Source: CAJCIY01 sp964245825 (GTDB lineage Bacteria; Actinomycetota; Actinomycetes; Mycobacteriales; CAJCIY01). Taken from it: a stretch of 64,000 nucleotides of DNA. The stretch lies in contig CAXTNT010000007.1 in assembly GCA_964245825.1 (NCBI GenBank), positions 62,001 through 126,000 on the forward strand. The letters are read 5' to 3'. The translations under genes were made by a program, and so were the position numbers. The notes below the pieces were generated by a model. The model saw nothing but the letters and a program-made list of their open reading frames with translations. It was not told the origin of the DNA and did not search any database. Below are positions 1 through 8,243 of the stretch, piece after piece. The first letter of the stretch is position 1; the number at the start of each line of letters is the position of its first letter.

Positions 1-244
1 ACCGATCGAGGTAGAAACCCGTGCCGCTGCCGACGTCCAGGACCCGGACCCTCGGGAGATCCGGCACTACCGATCGCCCCAGATCCAGGAAGACGTCCCG
101 GCGGACCCGGTAGGCCCACTCGTTGAACCGGGCACCGAGGCGGCGCAGCCCGACCGTGCGCAGGCTGCAGTCCTCGCCGAGCCGCTCCTCCCAGTACGCG
201 CGGGCATCGAAGGGGCTTGCACGCTTGCTGTCGGCGTCCGGCAT
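1..244 (-). CDS. SAM-dependent methyltransferase, N-terminal part (runs off window)
   Basis: The first 81 codons are visible; the 3' end lies outside the window. The ATG at 244 begins MPDADSKR, and near residue 70 the frame carries VLDVGSGTGFYL, the glycine-rich motif I of class I SAM methyltransferases, preceded by an aromatic segment (ARAYWEERL) common in sugar or lipid methyltransferases of surface-polysaccharide loci. It is divergent from the GT4 gene at 297, with a TACGAT hexamer 6 nt upstream of the ATG, so the mRNA may be leaderless. The substrate cannot be told; the context suggests a glycan or nucleotide-sugar. The ATG is well supported because no longer start improves the domain. 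Confidence 0.75.
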   Translation of the reverse strand, partial: MPDADSKRASPFDARAYWEERLGEDCSLRTVGLRRLGARFNEWAYRVRRDVFLDLGRSVVPDLPRVRVLDVGSGTGFYLDR

Positions 245-250
245 GGCGCG

Positions 251-256
251 ATCGTA
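251..256 (-). promoter_or_regulatory. -10-like TACGAT, leaderless start of methyltransferase
   Basis: TACGAT fits the actinobacterial -10 consensus TANNNT and lies 6 nt before the ATG at 244, where transcription would start at or next to the start codon. No Shine-Dalgarno is present. Confidence 0.45.
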
Positions 257-296
257 GCGGCGGAGCAGGGGTCTCCCGGGTGTCAGACTCCCCGCC

Positions 297-1502
297 ATGG
301 CCGCGGCCGACCCGACGTTGTTGATGATCAGCTCCAACATGCCGCGCTGGTCCGGCGACAGCACGACACCGTTCGTGTTGAACCTGGCACGGGATCTGAC
401 GCACCTCGGCTGGCAGGTCGAGGTGCTGGCCCCGCACGCTGCCGGCGCGGCCGACGACGAGCAGCTCGAGGGCGTCCGCGTCCGGCGGTTCCGCTACGCG
501 CGCGATCCCGCGCGGCAGGTCGTCGCCTACGGCGGCGGGGCCCTGTTCAACGTGCGGCGCTCACGCCGCGTCGCCGTGCAGGTCCCCGCCCTGGTGGCGT
601 GCGAGTGGTGGGCGGCGCGGCGCCTGCTCCGCAGCCGACGGTACGACGTCGTGCAGTCGCACTGGCTGCTGCCGCAGGGAGCTGTCGCCGCCATGACGGC
701 CCCCAGGGCCGGCGTACCGCATCTCGCCACCGTGCACGGGAGCGACGTGCTGGGGCTCGACGGCGCCGCACTGCGCCGGGTCAAGGCCGGCGTCCTGAGA
801 AGGACGCAGGCGGTGACCGTCAACTCCGCCGCGACCGAGGCTGCCGTGCGCGCCCTGGCGCCGCCGGGCCTGCCCGTGCACCGAATCCCGATGGGCATTA
901 CCGTGCACGCCGCGGAGCCCGCACCGCCTCGGGACCCGCCCTCGGTCGGGTACGTGGGGCGGCTCGTCGGCTGGAAGGGTGTCGCCGATCTGCTCGAGGC
1001 CGTCGCCCTGCTCCGCGCGGGCTCCCACCCCGAGCTGCTCTGCGTGGTGGGCGGCACCGGGCCCGAGGAGGAAGCACTGCGGACCCAGGCCGAACGGCTG
1101 GGGATCGCGGCGGCGGTGTCCTTCCTGGGTTGGGTCGACCCGGAGACTGTGCCTGCACTGATCGCGTCGTGGCAGGTGGCTGTGTTTCCCTCGCGCCTCG
1201 AGGTGGACGGGACCACCGAGGGCCAGGGCCTGTCCATTCTCGAGGCGATGGCGCAGGCTCGGCCGGTGGTTGCCAGCCGGGTCGGTGGGATCCCCGACTC
1301 GCTCACCGACGGGGTCCACGGCCTGCTCGTGGACCAGCGCAGCCCAGCGCTGCTCGCTCGGGCCGTCGCGTCGCTGCTCGACGACCCGGAGCGCGCGGCC
1401 GCGATGGGCCGGGCCGGCCGGGAGCGAGCCGTCGGCACGTTCTCGCGCGAGGCCAGCGCTCGCGCCTTCGACGCGGTGCTGCGCGGTCTCGCCGGCCGCT
1501 AG
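297..1502 (+). CDS. Glycosyltransferase family 4
   Basis: A 401-residue GT-B enzyme that would transfer a sugar from a nucleotide-sugar donor to a cytoplasmic-face lipid-linked acceptor. The N-terminal Rossmann half starts LLMISSNMPRWSGD (the usual GT4 'PP..GG..' loop) and has TVHGSDVLG near residue 145. The C-terminal donor half has VGYVGRLVGWKG (about 218), VVGGTGPEEE, and the EX7E-type region EGQGLSILEAMAQARPVVAS (about 309-328). Length is typical. The ATG at 297 is the first in frame; CAGACT lies 7 nt upstream. Its TAG overlaps the convergent methyltransferase stop in one shared CTAG. It belongs to the polysaccharide cluster; donor and linkage are unknown. Confidence 0.9.
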   Translation: MAAADPTLLMISSNMPRWSGDSTTPFVLNLARDLTHLGWQVEVLAPHAAGAADDEQLEGVRVRRFRYARDPARQVVAYGGGALFNVRRSRRVAVQVPALVACEWWAARRLLRSRRYDVVQSHWLLPQGAVAAMTAPRAGVPHLATVHGSDVLGLDGAALRRVKAGVLRRTQAVTVNSAATEAAVRALAPPGLPVHRIPMGITVHAAEPAPPRDPPSVGYVGRLVGWKGVADLLEAVALLRAGSHPELLCVVGGTGPEEEALRTQAERLGIAAAVSFLGWVDPETVPALIASWQVAVFPSRLEVDGTTEGQGLSILEAMAQARPVVASRVGGIPDSLTDGVHGLLVDQRSPALLARAVASLLDDPERAAAMGRAGRERAVGTFSREASARAFDAVLRGLAGR

Positions 1503-2389
1503 GACTGACGGCGGCGGGCCACCAGCACCACATTGGTGCTGGGCCAGATCCCCGGCCGGATGTGGATGTCACGCTCGTCGTAGCTGCGCGGGCGGGCGGT
1601 GGGCAGCGCCACGGCCTCGCCCATCGTGCCGGCAACGGTCGGGCTGGCCGCCGCGCCGTCGGACCGGCCTGACCGGCGCCGTCCCTCGAAGGCCTTGAGC
1701 GCCCGCAGACCCCACTGTCGCCACGGCTCCGGCGCGCCGGGGAAGGTGAAGGGCAGGCTCAGCAGGCGCAGTCGACGCGTCCGGGACAGCTCCGCGTCGA
1801 GGATCTGCGGCGAGGCGCCCAGGCCCGCGACCTCGACGATCTCGTACCAGGGATCGAGCAGCGCAACGAGCTCGTCCGGGTCGAACTCGGTCAGGTGGTA
1901 GCGGTTCCAGGGCCGTTGGCGTGGCCAGAGGCGGGTACGCCGGTCGGGAGTGGCGAGAACCAGCAGACCACCCGGGCGCGTCACGCGCGCGGCCTCGGCG
2001 ACGTAGGCGGCGGGGTCGGGGACGTGCTCGATCACCTGGAAGGACAGCACGGCATCGAAGTCCGCTGCTTCGAACGGCAGGGGAACATCGTCGATCGGCG
2101 CGATGCGGCGGTAGTCCACCTTGGGGTGCGCGTGGACTCGCTGCGCGTAGGCGATCGCGTCGTCGGAGACGTCGACCCCGGTGACATGCGCGCAGCCGTC
2201 GGCGATCCGCTCGTCGCCGTAGCCGGTGCCGCAGCCGAAGTCGAGCACCCGTCCGCTGCCGACACGGGTCGCGGCGTGGTCGTAGGTGGCGGTGTGGAAG
2301 ACGTAGATGAGGTACTCGTCGTCGCGCTGCTGGTAGTCGTCGGGGCAGACGCGCTCGCTCGTAGCGCCGTACTCGCCGCGCTCAGTCAT
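1499..2389 (-). CDS. Class I SAM methyltransferase
   Basis: A 296-residue enzyme with motif I VLDFGCGTGYG (residues 48-58), acidic VTGVDVSDDAI, FDAVLSFQVIEHVPDP (motif II-like) and TRPGGLLVLATPDR. The C-terminal tail ending HIRPGIWPSTNVVLVARR recurs in methyltransferases of actinobacterial polysaccharide loci. It starts 8 nt inside the end of the upstream GT2 gene (3368-2382), so the pair is translationally coupled. The likely role is methylation of a sugar hydroxyl in the surface glycan, but substrate and position are inference. The family could also modify lipids or small molecules. Confidence 0.85.
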   Translation of the reverse strand: MTERGEYGATSERVCPDDYQQRDDEYLIYVFHTATYDHAATRVGSGRVLDFGCGTGYGDERIADGCAHVTGVDVSDDAIAYAQRVHAHPKVDYRRIAPIDDVPLPFEAADFDAVLSFQVIEHVPDPAAYVAEAARVTRPGGLLVLATPDRRTRLWPRQRPWNRYHLTEFDPDELVALLDPWYEIVEVAGLGASPQILDAELSRTRRLRLLSLPFTFPGAPEPWRQWGLRALKAFEGRRRSGRSDGAAASPTVAGTMGEAVALPTARPRSYDERDIHIRPGIWPSTNVVLVARRRQS

Positions 2390-3368
2390 TGCGGGACCGC
2401 ACGATGAGGTCGGCCAGCAGGGCCACCGCCGCGACGATCAACCCGGTGATGATCAGCAGCAGGGAGTTGGTCGTGATGCGCAGGTGATAGCGCGCGATGT
2501 CGACGACGCCTTTGATGATGCCCAGCCCGAACAGCCACAGTGCCAAGGGCATCAGGACCTTTATCGGGTTGAAGTACATGACCATCCGCAGCACCTGCAG
2601 GATGTAGCGGTACGCATCCCGGAGCGGGTGGAACTTGCTCTCACCGGACCGCTTCGCGTAGTCGATGGCGAGGTAGTCCACCCCGTGCTGATTTGACAGG
2701 AACGCCATCGTGAGCGTGGTGACGCACGAGAAACCCGGGGGCAGCAGCCGCAGGTAGGGCAGCGACACGTCGCGACGGAAAGCCCGCAGGCCGGAGTTCA
2801 GGTCGGGGATCTCCGTCGCTGCGAGGTACGAGGCGATGCGCCGGATGACCCACTTCGCCGGCACCCGGGCCCACTTGTGCGTCCCCTCCTCCGTGGTGCG
2901 GGCCCCGACGACCTGGTCGGTCTCGTCGTGCTGGTCGAGATAGCGCGCGAACTCCGGGATGCGCTCGTTCGGGTAGGTCATGTCCGCGTCGGTCCACACC
3001 ACGATCCGGCCGCGCGCCTCGCGGCTGCCGATGCGGCGCGCGGTACCCGACCCTCCGTTGCGACGGAAGGGCATCAGCCGCATGTTCGGGTACGAGGGGA
3101 GCGCGTCGCGCAGCAGCCTCAGGGTGGAGTCGCTCGACTTGTCGTCGATGACGAGCAGCTCGTAGGAGTCGGCATATTCGCTCACGTCCATGGAGGCGGT
3201 GATCCGGGCGATCTCCTCCAGCACGTGGCCCTCCTCGTTGTAGCAGGGCAGCACGACCGTGACCTCGAGCCGGCGTCCGTCGGCCGGCGGCAGCGTGAGG
3301 TGGCCCGTGTCCCCCGGCGCAACGAGGAAGGCGTGGTCTGACGGCGCCAACGGCGGGGTGGTGGTCAC
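2382..3368 (-). CDS. Membrane glycosyltransferase family 2 (polyprenyl-phosphate type)
   Basis: 328 residues. The GT2 GT-A fold starts at VTVVLPCYNEEGHVLEEI (about 36) and has LLVIDDKSSDSTL and the metal-binding WTDADMTYP (DAD, about 125). Two C-terminal hydrophobic segments (about 270-292 and 300-322) anchor it in the membrane, as in dolichyl- or polyprenyl-phosphate hexose synthases. Such enzymes charge a lipid carrier that feeds GT-C transferases, and the divergent neighbour at 3497 is a GT-C-like YfhO protein, so a donor/acceptor pair is a reasonable inference. The GTG start has an AAGGGG Shine-Dalgarno 4 nt upstream. The 3' end overlaps the methyltransferase gene. Confidence 0.88.
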   Translation of the reverse strand: MTTTPPLAPSDHAFLVAPGDTGHLTLPPADGRRLEVTVVLPCYNEEGHVLEEIARITASMDVSEYADSYELLVIDDKSSDSTLRLLRDALPSYPNMRLMPFRRNGGSGTARRIGSREARGRIVVWTDADMTYPNERIPEFARYLDQHDETDQVVGARTTEEGTHKWARVPAKWVIRRIASYLAATEIPDLNSGLRAFRRDVSLPYLRLLPPGFSCVTTLTMAFLSNQHGVDYLAIDYAKRSGESKFHPLRDAYRYILQVLRMVMYFNPIKVLMPLALWLFGLGIIKGVVDIARYHLRITTNSLLLIITGLIVAAVALLADLIVRSRND

Positions 3369-3483
3369 GGGACCCCTTGAACGATTCAGCCACGGCCCGA
3401 CGCGAGCTCGGCGTCAGGCGGTGCCACCGGCGCTGACGCGGCAGGCGGGCACCCGCAACAGAGGTTAGCGGCCGGTAGGTCGC

Positions 3484-3489
3484 TATCGT
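3484..3489 (+). promoter_or_regulatory. -10-like TATCGT, leaderless start of YfhO gene
   Basis: TATCGT sits 7 nt before the GTG at 3497. No Shine-Dalgarno is visible, which supports both this start and a leaderless transcript. Confidence 0.45.
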
Positions 3490-3496
3490 CCCCGAC

Positions 3497-6298
3497 GTGC
3501 CGGAGGCTCAGCAGGATCCTGCCAGAGAAACCAAGAGCGAACGTCGAGGCCGCGGCTGGCGGCTCCGCGCTCGCGACCCCCTTGCCATCACGCTGATCGC
3601 GCTCTCGATTGCCTGGATCGTGCTCGCTGTCGGGTCGCCGCTCACCGGGCGAACCACCTTCCAGTCGAGCACGATCCTGAGCACCTTTGCCCCCTGGCGC
3701 GCCGCGGCGCCGAACGACATCCCGATCACCCAGTACTGCAATGCGGACACGATCGACGGGGTGCAACCCACCAGAGTGCGTGTCGTCGACGCGCTCAGAG
3801 ACGGGCAGGTGGAGACGTTCGACCCCTACCAGGTCGGCGGCACGGTCACCACCCTGTCCCAGGACGCGGGGGTCTTCGACCCAGTCACCTTTCTGCCGTT
3901 CACGACACTGCCGCTGCGGGTGGCGCCCGCATACGAGAAGGTCCTGGAGCTGGTCGTCGTCCTGCTGGGGATGATCCTGTGGGTCCGACGGCTGGGGATG
4001 TCGACGGCCGCGGGGGTGGTCGGCGGCTTCGTCTTCGGCCTGAGCGGCTTCATGGTCACGTGGACGAACTGGCCGCAGACGTCGGTGGCCTGCTGGATCC
4101 CGATGCTCTTCTGGGGCGCCGAGAGGCTTGCTCAACGGCGGGACACCTCCAGCGCGCTCCTCGTCGCGCTGCCCTTCGGCTCCATGATCCTCGGCGGCTT
4201 CCCGGCCGTGACCGGATGGTCCCTCTACGCGGTCTCGGTCTACCTCGTGATCCGCCTGCTGGCGCAGCCCGGCCGGCTCCGCGCACTGGGCGGCGGGATC
4301 CTCGCGGGGGGGGCGGGCGTTGCGCTGGGCGCGGGACTCAGCGCATTCATGCTGGTGCCGTTCACGCTGACCTACAAGGACCACGGCTTCTCCTACCGGG
4401 ACAAGCTCGGAACCGCGGTCCTGAACCACCAGGCCGTGGCGACCGCCCTCTTCCCGAACGGGTTCGGTGGCTGCGGCTACCGCCGCGGTACCAGCTGGAT
4501 CCTGCAGCGGGGCTATGTCGAGAGCGACATGTACATCGGGACCGCCGCGCTCGTGCTCTGCATCGTGGGCCTGAGCGGGCGTCTCCGCCGCGGCGTGCCG
4601 CTAGGACCGAGGGTGTTCGCGGTGGGGCTGGCCGCCTTCGTGCTGAACCAGATGGCGGTGCGCGACGGTCTCTCGCGGTTCGTCTCGACCCTTCCCGTGT
4701 TCGAGAACTCGCCGCCCGGTCGCCTGCGTGCTATCTTCGCGATCTCCTTCGCGCTGCTCGCCGCCATGGGTGCCGACCGCATCGTCTCCAGGTCCTGGCA
4801 GCCGACGTGGTGGCGCCGCTGGCAGACGCTCCCGGTGGCCGCTCTCTGGGTGGCTGCCGGCCTCGTCGCGCTGTACGTCGCACGGCAGACGCATCGCATC
4901 GAGTTCCAGCACAGGGCCACCCACCTGACACGAGGCGTGGAGGACGCGCTCGTCGTCGCCGCAGTCACCGCCGCCCTCGTGCTCCTTGCCGCGACCTTCC
5001 GGCGCCTGGCCCTCCCGGTGATGCTCGCGGTGGCCCTGATCGTGGGAGTGCAGGGCGCCGCCTACGCCCGGGGTTTCTGGCCTCGCAATCCCAACTCGAC
5101 CTACTACCCGGTCACCCCGACCCAGACCTACCTGAATGCCCATCTGGGCACGTACCGCGTCGCCGGCAACCGCGGCGCGATGCGACCCGGAACGGCGACG
5201 TTCTACGGATCGGCGTCGCCCGTCGGTCACGCGCTGGTGCAGGCGGACTGGAACGACCTGCTGCGCAGCGTGACGCCGACGGCGGACGCCACCGCCACCT
5301 TCACCGCCCTCGCGTTGGACGACCACTCCATCCAGAGCCCTGTGCTCGACCTCATGAGCGTCCGCTACATCGTCGGCACCGAGGACGACCTGCTGCTCGG
5401 CACGACGGTGCCGGCCGCCGCCGCCGACGGCGCAGCGCCGTTCACGGCGACCAGCCCGCTGACCGTCCCGGTCGGCTCGACACCGCTCCGGGCCGTCGCC
5501 GTGACCTTCGCCAGCCCGCTGTCGGTCGCGGGTGCCCCGTTCGCGGCGCTGCACGCCGACGTGCTCGATGCCCAAGGGCGGGTCGTGGGTAGTGGCACCC
5601 ACCGGATCTACGCCGGGCTCGCCGCCGGGAGCAACTACACCGTCGGTCTCACCGACCCCGGCTCGGCGCCCGGACCGTACTCGATCCGTATCGGCATCGA
5701 GGACGATGCGCACGCGACGTCCGTACGCACCCACGGGGGCATCCCCGCCCTGACCCTGACCACCCGACCAGACGACGGGCTCCGGCTCGTGTCCGCCGAC
5801 GGGGCCCTGCTCTACGAGCGGACCACCGCGCTGCCACACGTGCGGTGGGCCTCCACCGCCAAGGTGGTCCCGGCGGCGCAGCAGGTGGCCCTGCTCGCGG
5901 CGGGCATCCCCGCCGCGTCGGTCGTCGTACCACCGGGCTCACCCGGATCGGGCTCGGGGTCGGCGGCGTCGGTGACGGTGCGGACTGATGACGGCACGGC
6001 CGTCCGGGCTCAGGTCGACGCCCAGGGCGCGGGGTACCTGGTGGTCTCCAACTCGTACCTGCAGGGATGGTCGGCGACCGTCGATGGGCGGCACGCACCG
6101 CTCGTCGATGCCGACCACGGCATGCTGGCAGTCCCCGTCCCCGCGGGCAGTCACGACGTCGCGCTCCGCTACGAGGCTCCTGGCCTGGACGTCGGGATCG
6201 TGATCACGCTGGTGAGCCTGGTGGTGTACGCGGTCCTATGGGCGGACGTCGCGCGCCGACGCCGGCGCCGGGCCGGCGCAGTGGAGCCCGAGTCCTAG
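3497..6298 (+). CDS. YfhO-family GT-C-like integral membrane protein
   Basis: 933 residues. A first membrane helix (about 31-49) is followed by an extracytoplasmic loop with a DPYQVGGT segment, then about ten more hydrophobic helices to about residue 530. A long extracellular beta-rich region follows, then a last helix near the C-terminus (VGIVITLVSLVVYAVLWAD). The motif SNSYLQGWSATVDG before the last helix is the YfhO signature. YfhO proteins use polyprenyl-phosphate sugars to decorate teichoic acids or glycans outside the membrane. The adjacent polyprenyl-type GT2 fits that role. Acceptor is unknown. The start is a leaderless-type GTG; the stop TAG is part of the next gene's -10 hexamer. 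Confidence 0.85.
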   Translation: MPEAQQDPARETKSERRGRGWRLRARDPLAITLIALSIAWIVLAVGSPLTGRTTFQSSTILSTFAPWRAAAPNDIPITQYCNADTIDGVQPTRVRVVDALRDGQVETFDPYQVGGTVTTLSQDAGVFDPVTFLPFTTLPLRVAPAYEKVLELVVVLLGMILWVRRLGMSTAAGVVGGFVFGLSGFMVTWTNWPQTSVACWIPMLFWGAERLAQRRDTSSALLVALPFGSMILGGFPAVTGWSLYAVSVYLVIRLLAQPGRLRALGGGILAGGAGVALGAGLSAFMLVPFTLTYKDHGFSYRDKLGTAVLNHQAVATALFPNGFGGCGYRRGTSWILQRGYVESDMYIGTAALVLCIVGLSGRLRRGVPLGPRVFAVGLAAFVLNQMAVRDGLSRFVSTLPVFENSPPGRLRAIFAISFALLAAMGADRIVSRSWQPTWWRRWQTLPVAALWVAAGLVALYVARQTHRIEFQHRATHLTRGVEDALVVAAVTAALVLLAATFRRLALPVMLAVALIVGVQGAAYARGFWPRNPNSTYYPVTPTQTYLNAHLGTYRVAGNRGAMRPGTATFYGSASPVGHALVQADWNDLLRSVTPTADATATFTALALDDHSIQSPVLDLMSVRYIVGTEDDLLLGTTVPAAAADGAAPFTATSPLTVPVGSTPLRAVAVTFASPLSVAGAPFAALHADVLDAQGRVVGSGTHRIYAGLAAGSNYTVGLTDPGSAPGPYSIRIGIEDDAHATSVRTHGGIPALTLTTRPDDGLRLVSADGALLYERTTALPHVRWASTAKVVPAAQQVALLAAGIPAASVVVPPGSPGSGSGSAASVTVRTDDGTAVRAQVDAQGAGYLVVSNSYLQGWSATVDGRHAPLVDADHGMLAVPVPAGSHDVALRYEAPGLDVGIVITLVSLVVYAVLWADVARRRRRRAGAVEPES

Positions 6299-6301
6299 AC
6301 T
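6296..6301 (+). promoter_or_regulatory. -10-like TAGACT overlapping the YfhO stop codon
   Basis: TAGACT begins with the TAG stop of the YfhO gene and lies 8 nt before the GTG at 6310. It could drive an internal leaderless transcript of the coiled-coil/GT2 pair. Confidence 0.4.
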
Positions 6302-6309
6302 TCGGTCTC

Positions 6310-6645
6310 GTGCCCGACGACGCAGTAGCTGCACCAGCCACGCGCGGTGCCGAGCCGGACGAGCTGTACGGGGACGTCGTTGCCGCGCGGGACGCCGCGC
6401 ACGTGACCCTCCCGCTCGGCGACGGGAGCCCCCTCGACGAACTCGTCATCCGCGATCATGTGATCGGTCTCGAGGCGGAGCTCGCCAATGCGCGGGCCGA
6501 AGCCGCGCACGCCCGGAAGGCGGCCGAGGCGCTCCGCCGCGAGCTGGGACAGACCCTTCCGGTGCGCGTGCTGCGTGGGCTCAGGATGGCGCGCCGGGTG
6601 CAGCTCGCGGTGGCTCGCCGACGGGCGGCCCGGACTCGCTCGTGA
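6310..6645 (+). CDS. Small coiled-coil protein of the glycosyltransferase operon
   Basis: 111 residues, no known catalytic motif. The N-terminus is acidic. Residues about 50-85 form a clear heptad coiled coil rich in Ala, Glu and Arg (LEAELANARAEAAHARKAAE), followed by a basic, amphipathic tail (VRVLRGLRMARRVQLAVARRR). Similar coiled-coil-plus-'PLR'-like tails occur at the C-termini of glycosyltransferases and methyltransferases in actinobacterial polysaccharide loci, including the methyltransferase at 10353 here. It overlaps the downstream GT2 by 4 nt (GTGA), so it is translationally coupled and may be a scaffold or membrane-association partner. No function is assigned. Confidence 0.75.
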   Translation: MPDDAVAAPATRGAEPDELYGDVVAARDAAHVTLPLGDGSPLDELVIRDHVIGLEAELANARAEAAHARKAAEALRRELGQTLPVRVLRGLRMARRVQLAVARRRAARTRS

Positions 6646-8243
6646 CGCCCCGCTTCAGCATCCTGACGCCTGTCTACGACCCGCCGGCCGACGTGCTGGA
6701 AGCGTGCGTGGCTTCGGTCCGCGCGCAGACCTGGGCGGACTGGGAGCTCCTGCTGGTGGACGACTGCTCGCCGGCCCCGCACATCGCGCCGCAGCTCGCG
6801 GCAATGGCGCTGGGCGATGCTCGCATCCGGGTCGTGGCCCGGACGGTCAACGGCGGCATTGTCGCGGCCAGCAACGACGCGCTGGCGGCAGCGACGGGCG
6901 AGTTCGTCGTCCTGCTAGACCACGACGACCTGCTGACGTCCGACGCTCTCGCCTCGCTGGCGGAGGGGATCGACGGCGACCCCGCCGGCGATCTGCTGTA
7001 CACGGACGAGGACAAGATCAGCGAGACGGGCGAGCGCTACGACGCCTTCTACAAGCCCGACTGGTCGCCCGCGCGGCTTGCCACGAACATGTACGTCGGG
7101 CATCTGCTGTGCATGCGCCGCACTCTCGTCGTCGAGGTCGGCGGCTTCCGACACGGCTATGAGGGCAGCCAGGACCACGACCTGACCCTGCGTGTCAGCG
7201 AATGCGCCAGGTCCGTCGTGCACGTCCGCGGCATCCGGTACCACTGGCGAGCCTCGGCGACGTCCACCGCGGCGGCTTCGGCGGCCAAGCCCTACGCCGT
7301 GGAGGCCGGGCGCCAGGCCGTTGCCGACCACTTCGCCCGGCTCGGAATCGAGGCCGAGGTGGAGCCCGTACGAGGGGTGTCCATCTTCAAGACCAAGCGC
7401 CGCATCGACCCGGAGCCGCTCGTGTCGATCGTCATCCCCAGCCGCGGCTCGGCCGCCCTGGTGGACGGCCGTTTCCGGACCCTGGTGACCGGCGCGGTCC
7501 GGAGCATCGTCCGTCGCTCGACCTACACGAACTACGAGGTCGTGGCCGTGCTGGACCGGCTCACACCGCCCTACGTCGTCCGGGAGCTCGGGGCACTGCT
7601 CGGCGATCGCCTCCGGCTGGTGTGGTTCGACCGGCCGTTCAACTTCTCCGACAAGGTGAACGTAGGTGTGCTCTCGGCGCAGGGCGAGTACGTGCTGCTG
7701 CTGAACGACGACACCGAGGTGATCACCCCGGACTGGATCGAGTACATGCTCGGACCGGCGCTCGACCCTGCGGTCGGCATGGTCGGGGCCAAGCTGTACT
7801 TCGCCGACGGCCGGGTCCAGCACGCGGGCCACGTCTACAGCAGCTTCGGCGCCTACCACGTCGGCTTGGGCGCCGCACATGACGACCCCGGCTACCTCGG
7901 CGCCTACCTGCTGGAGCGCGAGTGCAGCGGAGTCACGGCCGCCTGTGCGTTGATCCCGCGCGAGCTGTTCCTGCAGGTCGGCGGATTCACGTTGACCCTG
8001 CCCAACAACTTCAACGACGTGGACTTCTCGATGAAGATCACCTCGGCCGGTCGGCGCATCGTCTGGACTCCGCATGCGGAGCTCTTCCATTACGAGTCAC
8101 TGACGCGCGTGAACACCGTGCAGCGCTTCGAGCACGACACGATGCGGCGTCGGTGGTCGGAGCGGATGCGTTTCGACCGGTACTGGTGGGCCCCCGGGAT
8201 GCCGGCCCCCGGGGCCGAGCCCTTCGCCTACGACGCCCTCTGA
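6642..8243 (+). CDS. Tandem-domain glycosyltransferase family 2
   Basis: 533 residues with two GT2 catalytic domains. Domain 1 starts RFSILTPVYDPPADVLEA, with LLVDDCSP and LLDHDDLL (D-x-D, about 92). Domain 2 starts at about residue 262 (LVSIVIPSRGSAALVDG), has LLNDDTEV (about 353), and ends in a canonical ECSGVTAACALIPRELF plus FNDVDFSMKI region. Two-domain enzymes of this kind add two sugars in succession or act as processive rhamnosyl- or galactosyltransferases. The GTG overlaps the preceding stop by 4 nt. The gene runs 16 nt into the convergent Wzt gene. Sugar specificity is not deducible; the rml genes nearby make rhamnose a candidate. Confidence 0.9.
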   Translation: MTPRFSILTPVYDPPADVLEACVASVRAQTWADWELLLVDDCSPAPHIAPQLAAMALGDARIRVVARTVNGGIVAASNDALAAATGEFVVLLDHDDLLTSDALASLAEGIDGDPAGDLLYTDEDKISETGERYDAFYKPDWSPARLATNMYVGHLLCMRRTLVVEVGGFRHGYEGSQDHDLTLRVSECARSVVHVRGIRYHWRASATSTAAASAAKPYAVEAGRQAVADHFARLGIEAEVEPVRGVSIFKTKRRIDPEPLVSIVIPSRGSAALVDGRFRTLVTGAVRSIVRRSTYTNYEVVAVLDRLTPPYVVRELGALLGDRLRLVWFDRPFNFSDKVNVGVLSAQGEYVLLLNDDTEVITPDWIEYMLGPALDPAVGMVGAKLYFADGRVQHAGHVYSSFGAYHVGLGAAHDDPGYLGAYLLERECSGVTAACALIPRELFLQVGGFTLTLPNNFNDVDFSMKITSAGRRIVWTPHAELFHYESLTRVNTVQRFEHDTMRRRWSERMRFDRYWWAPGMPAPGAEPFAYDAL

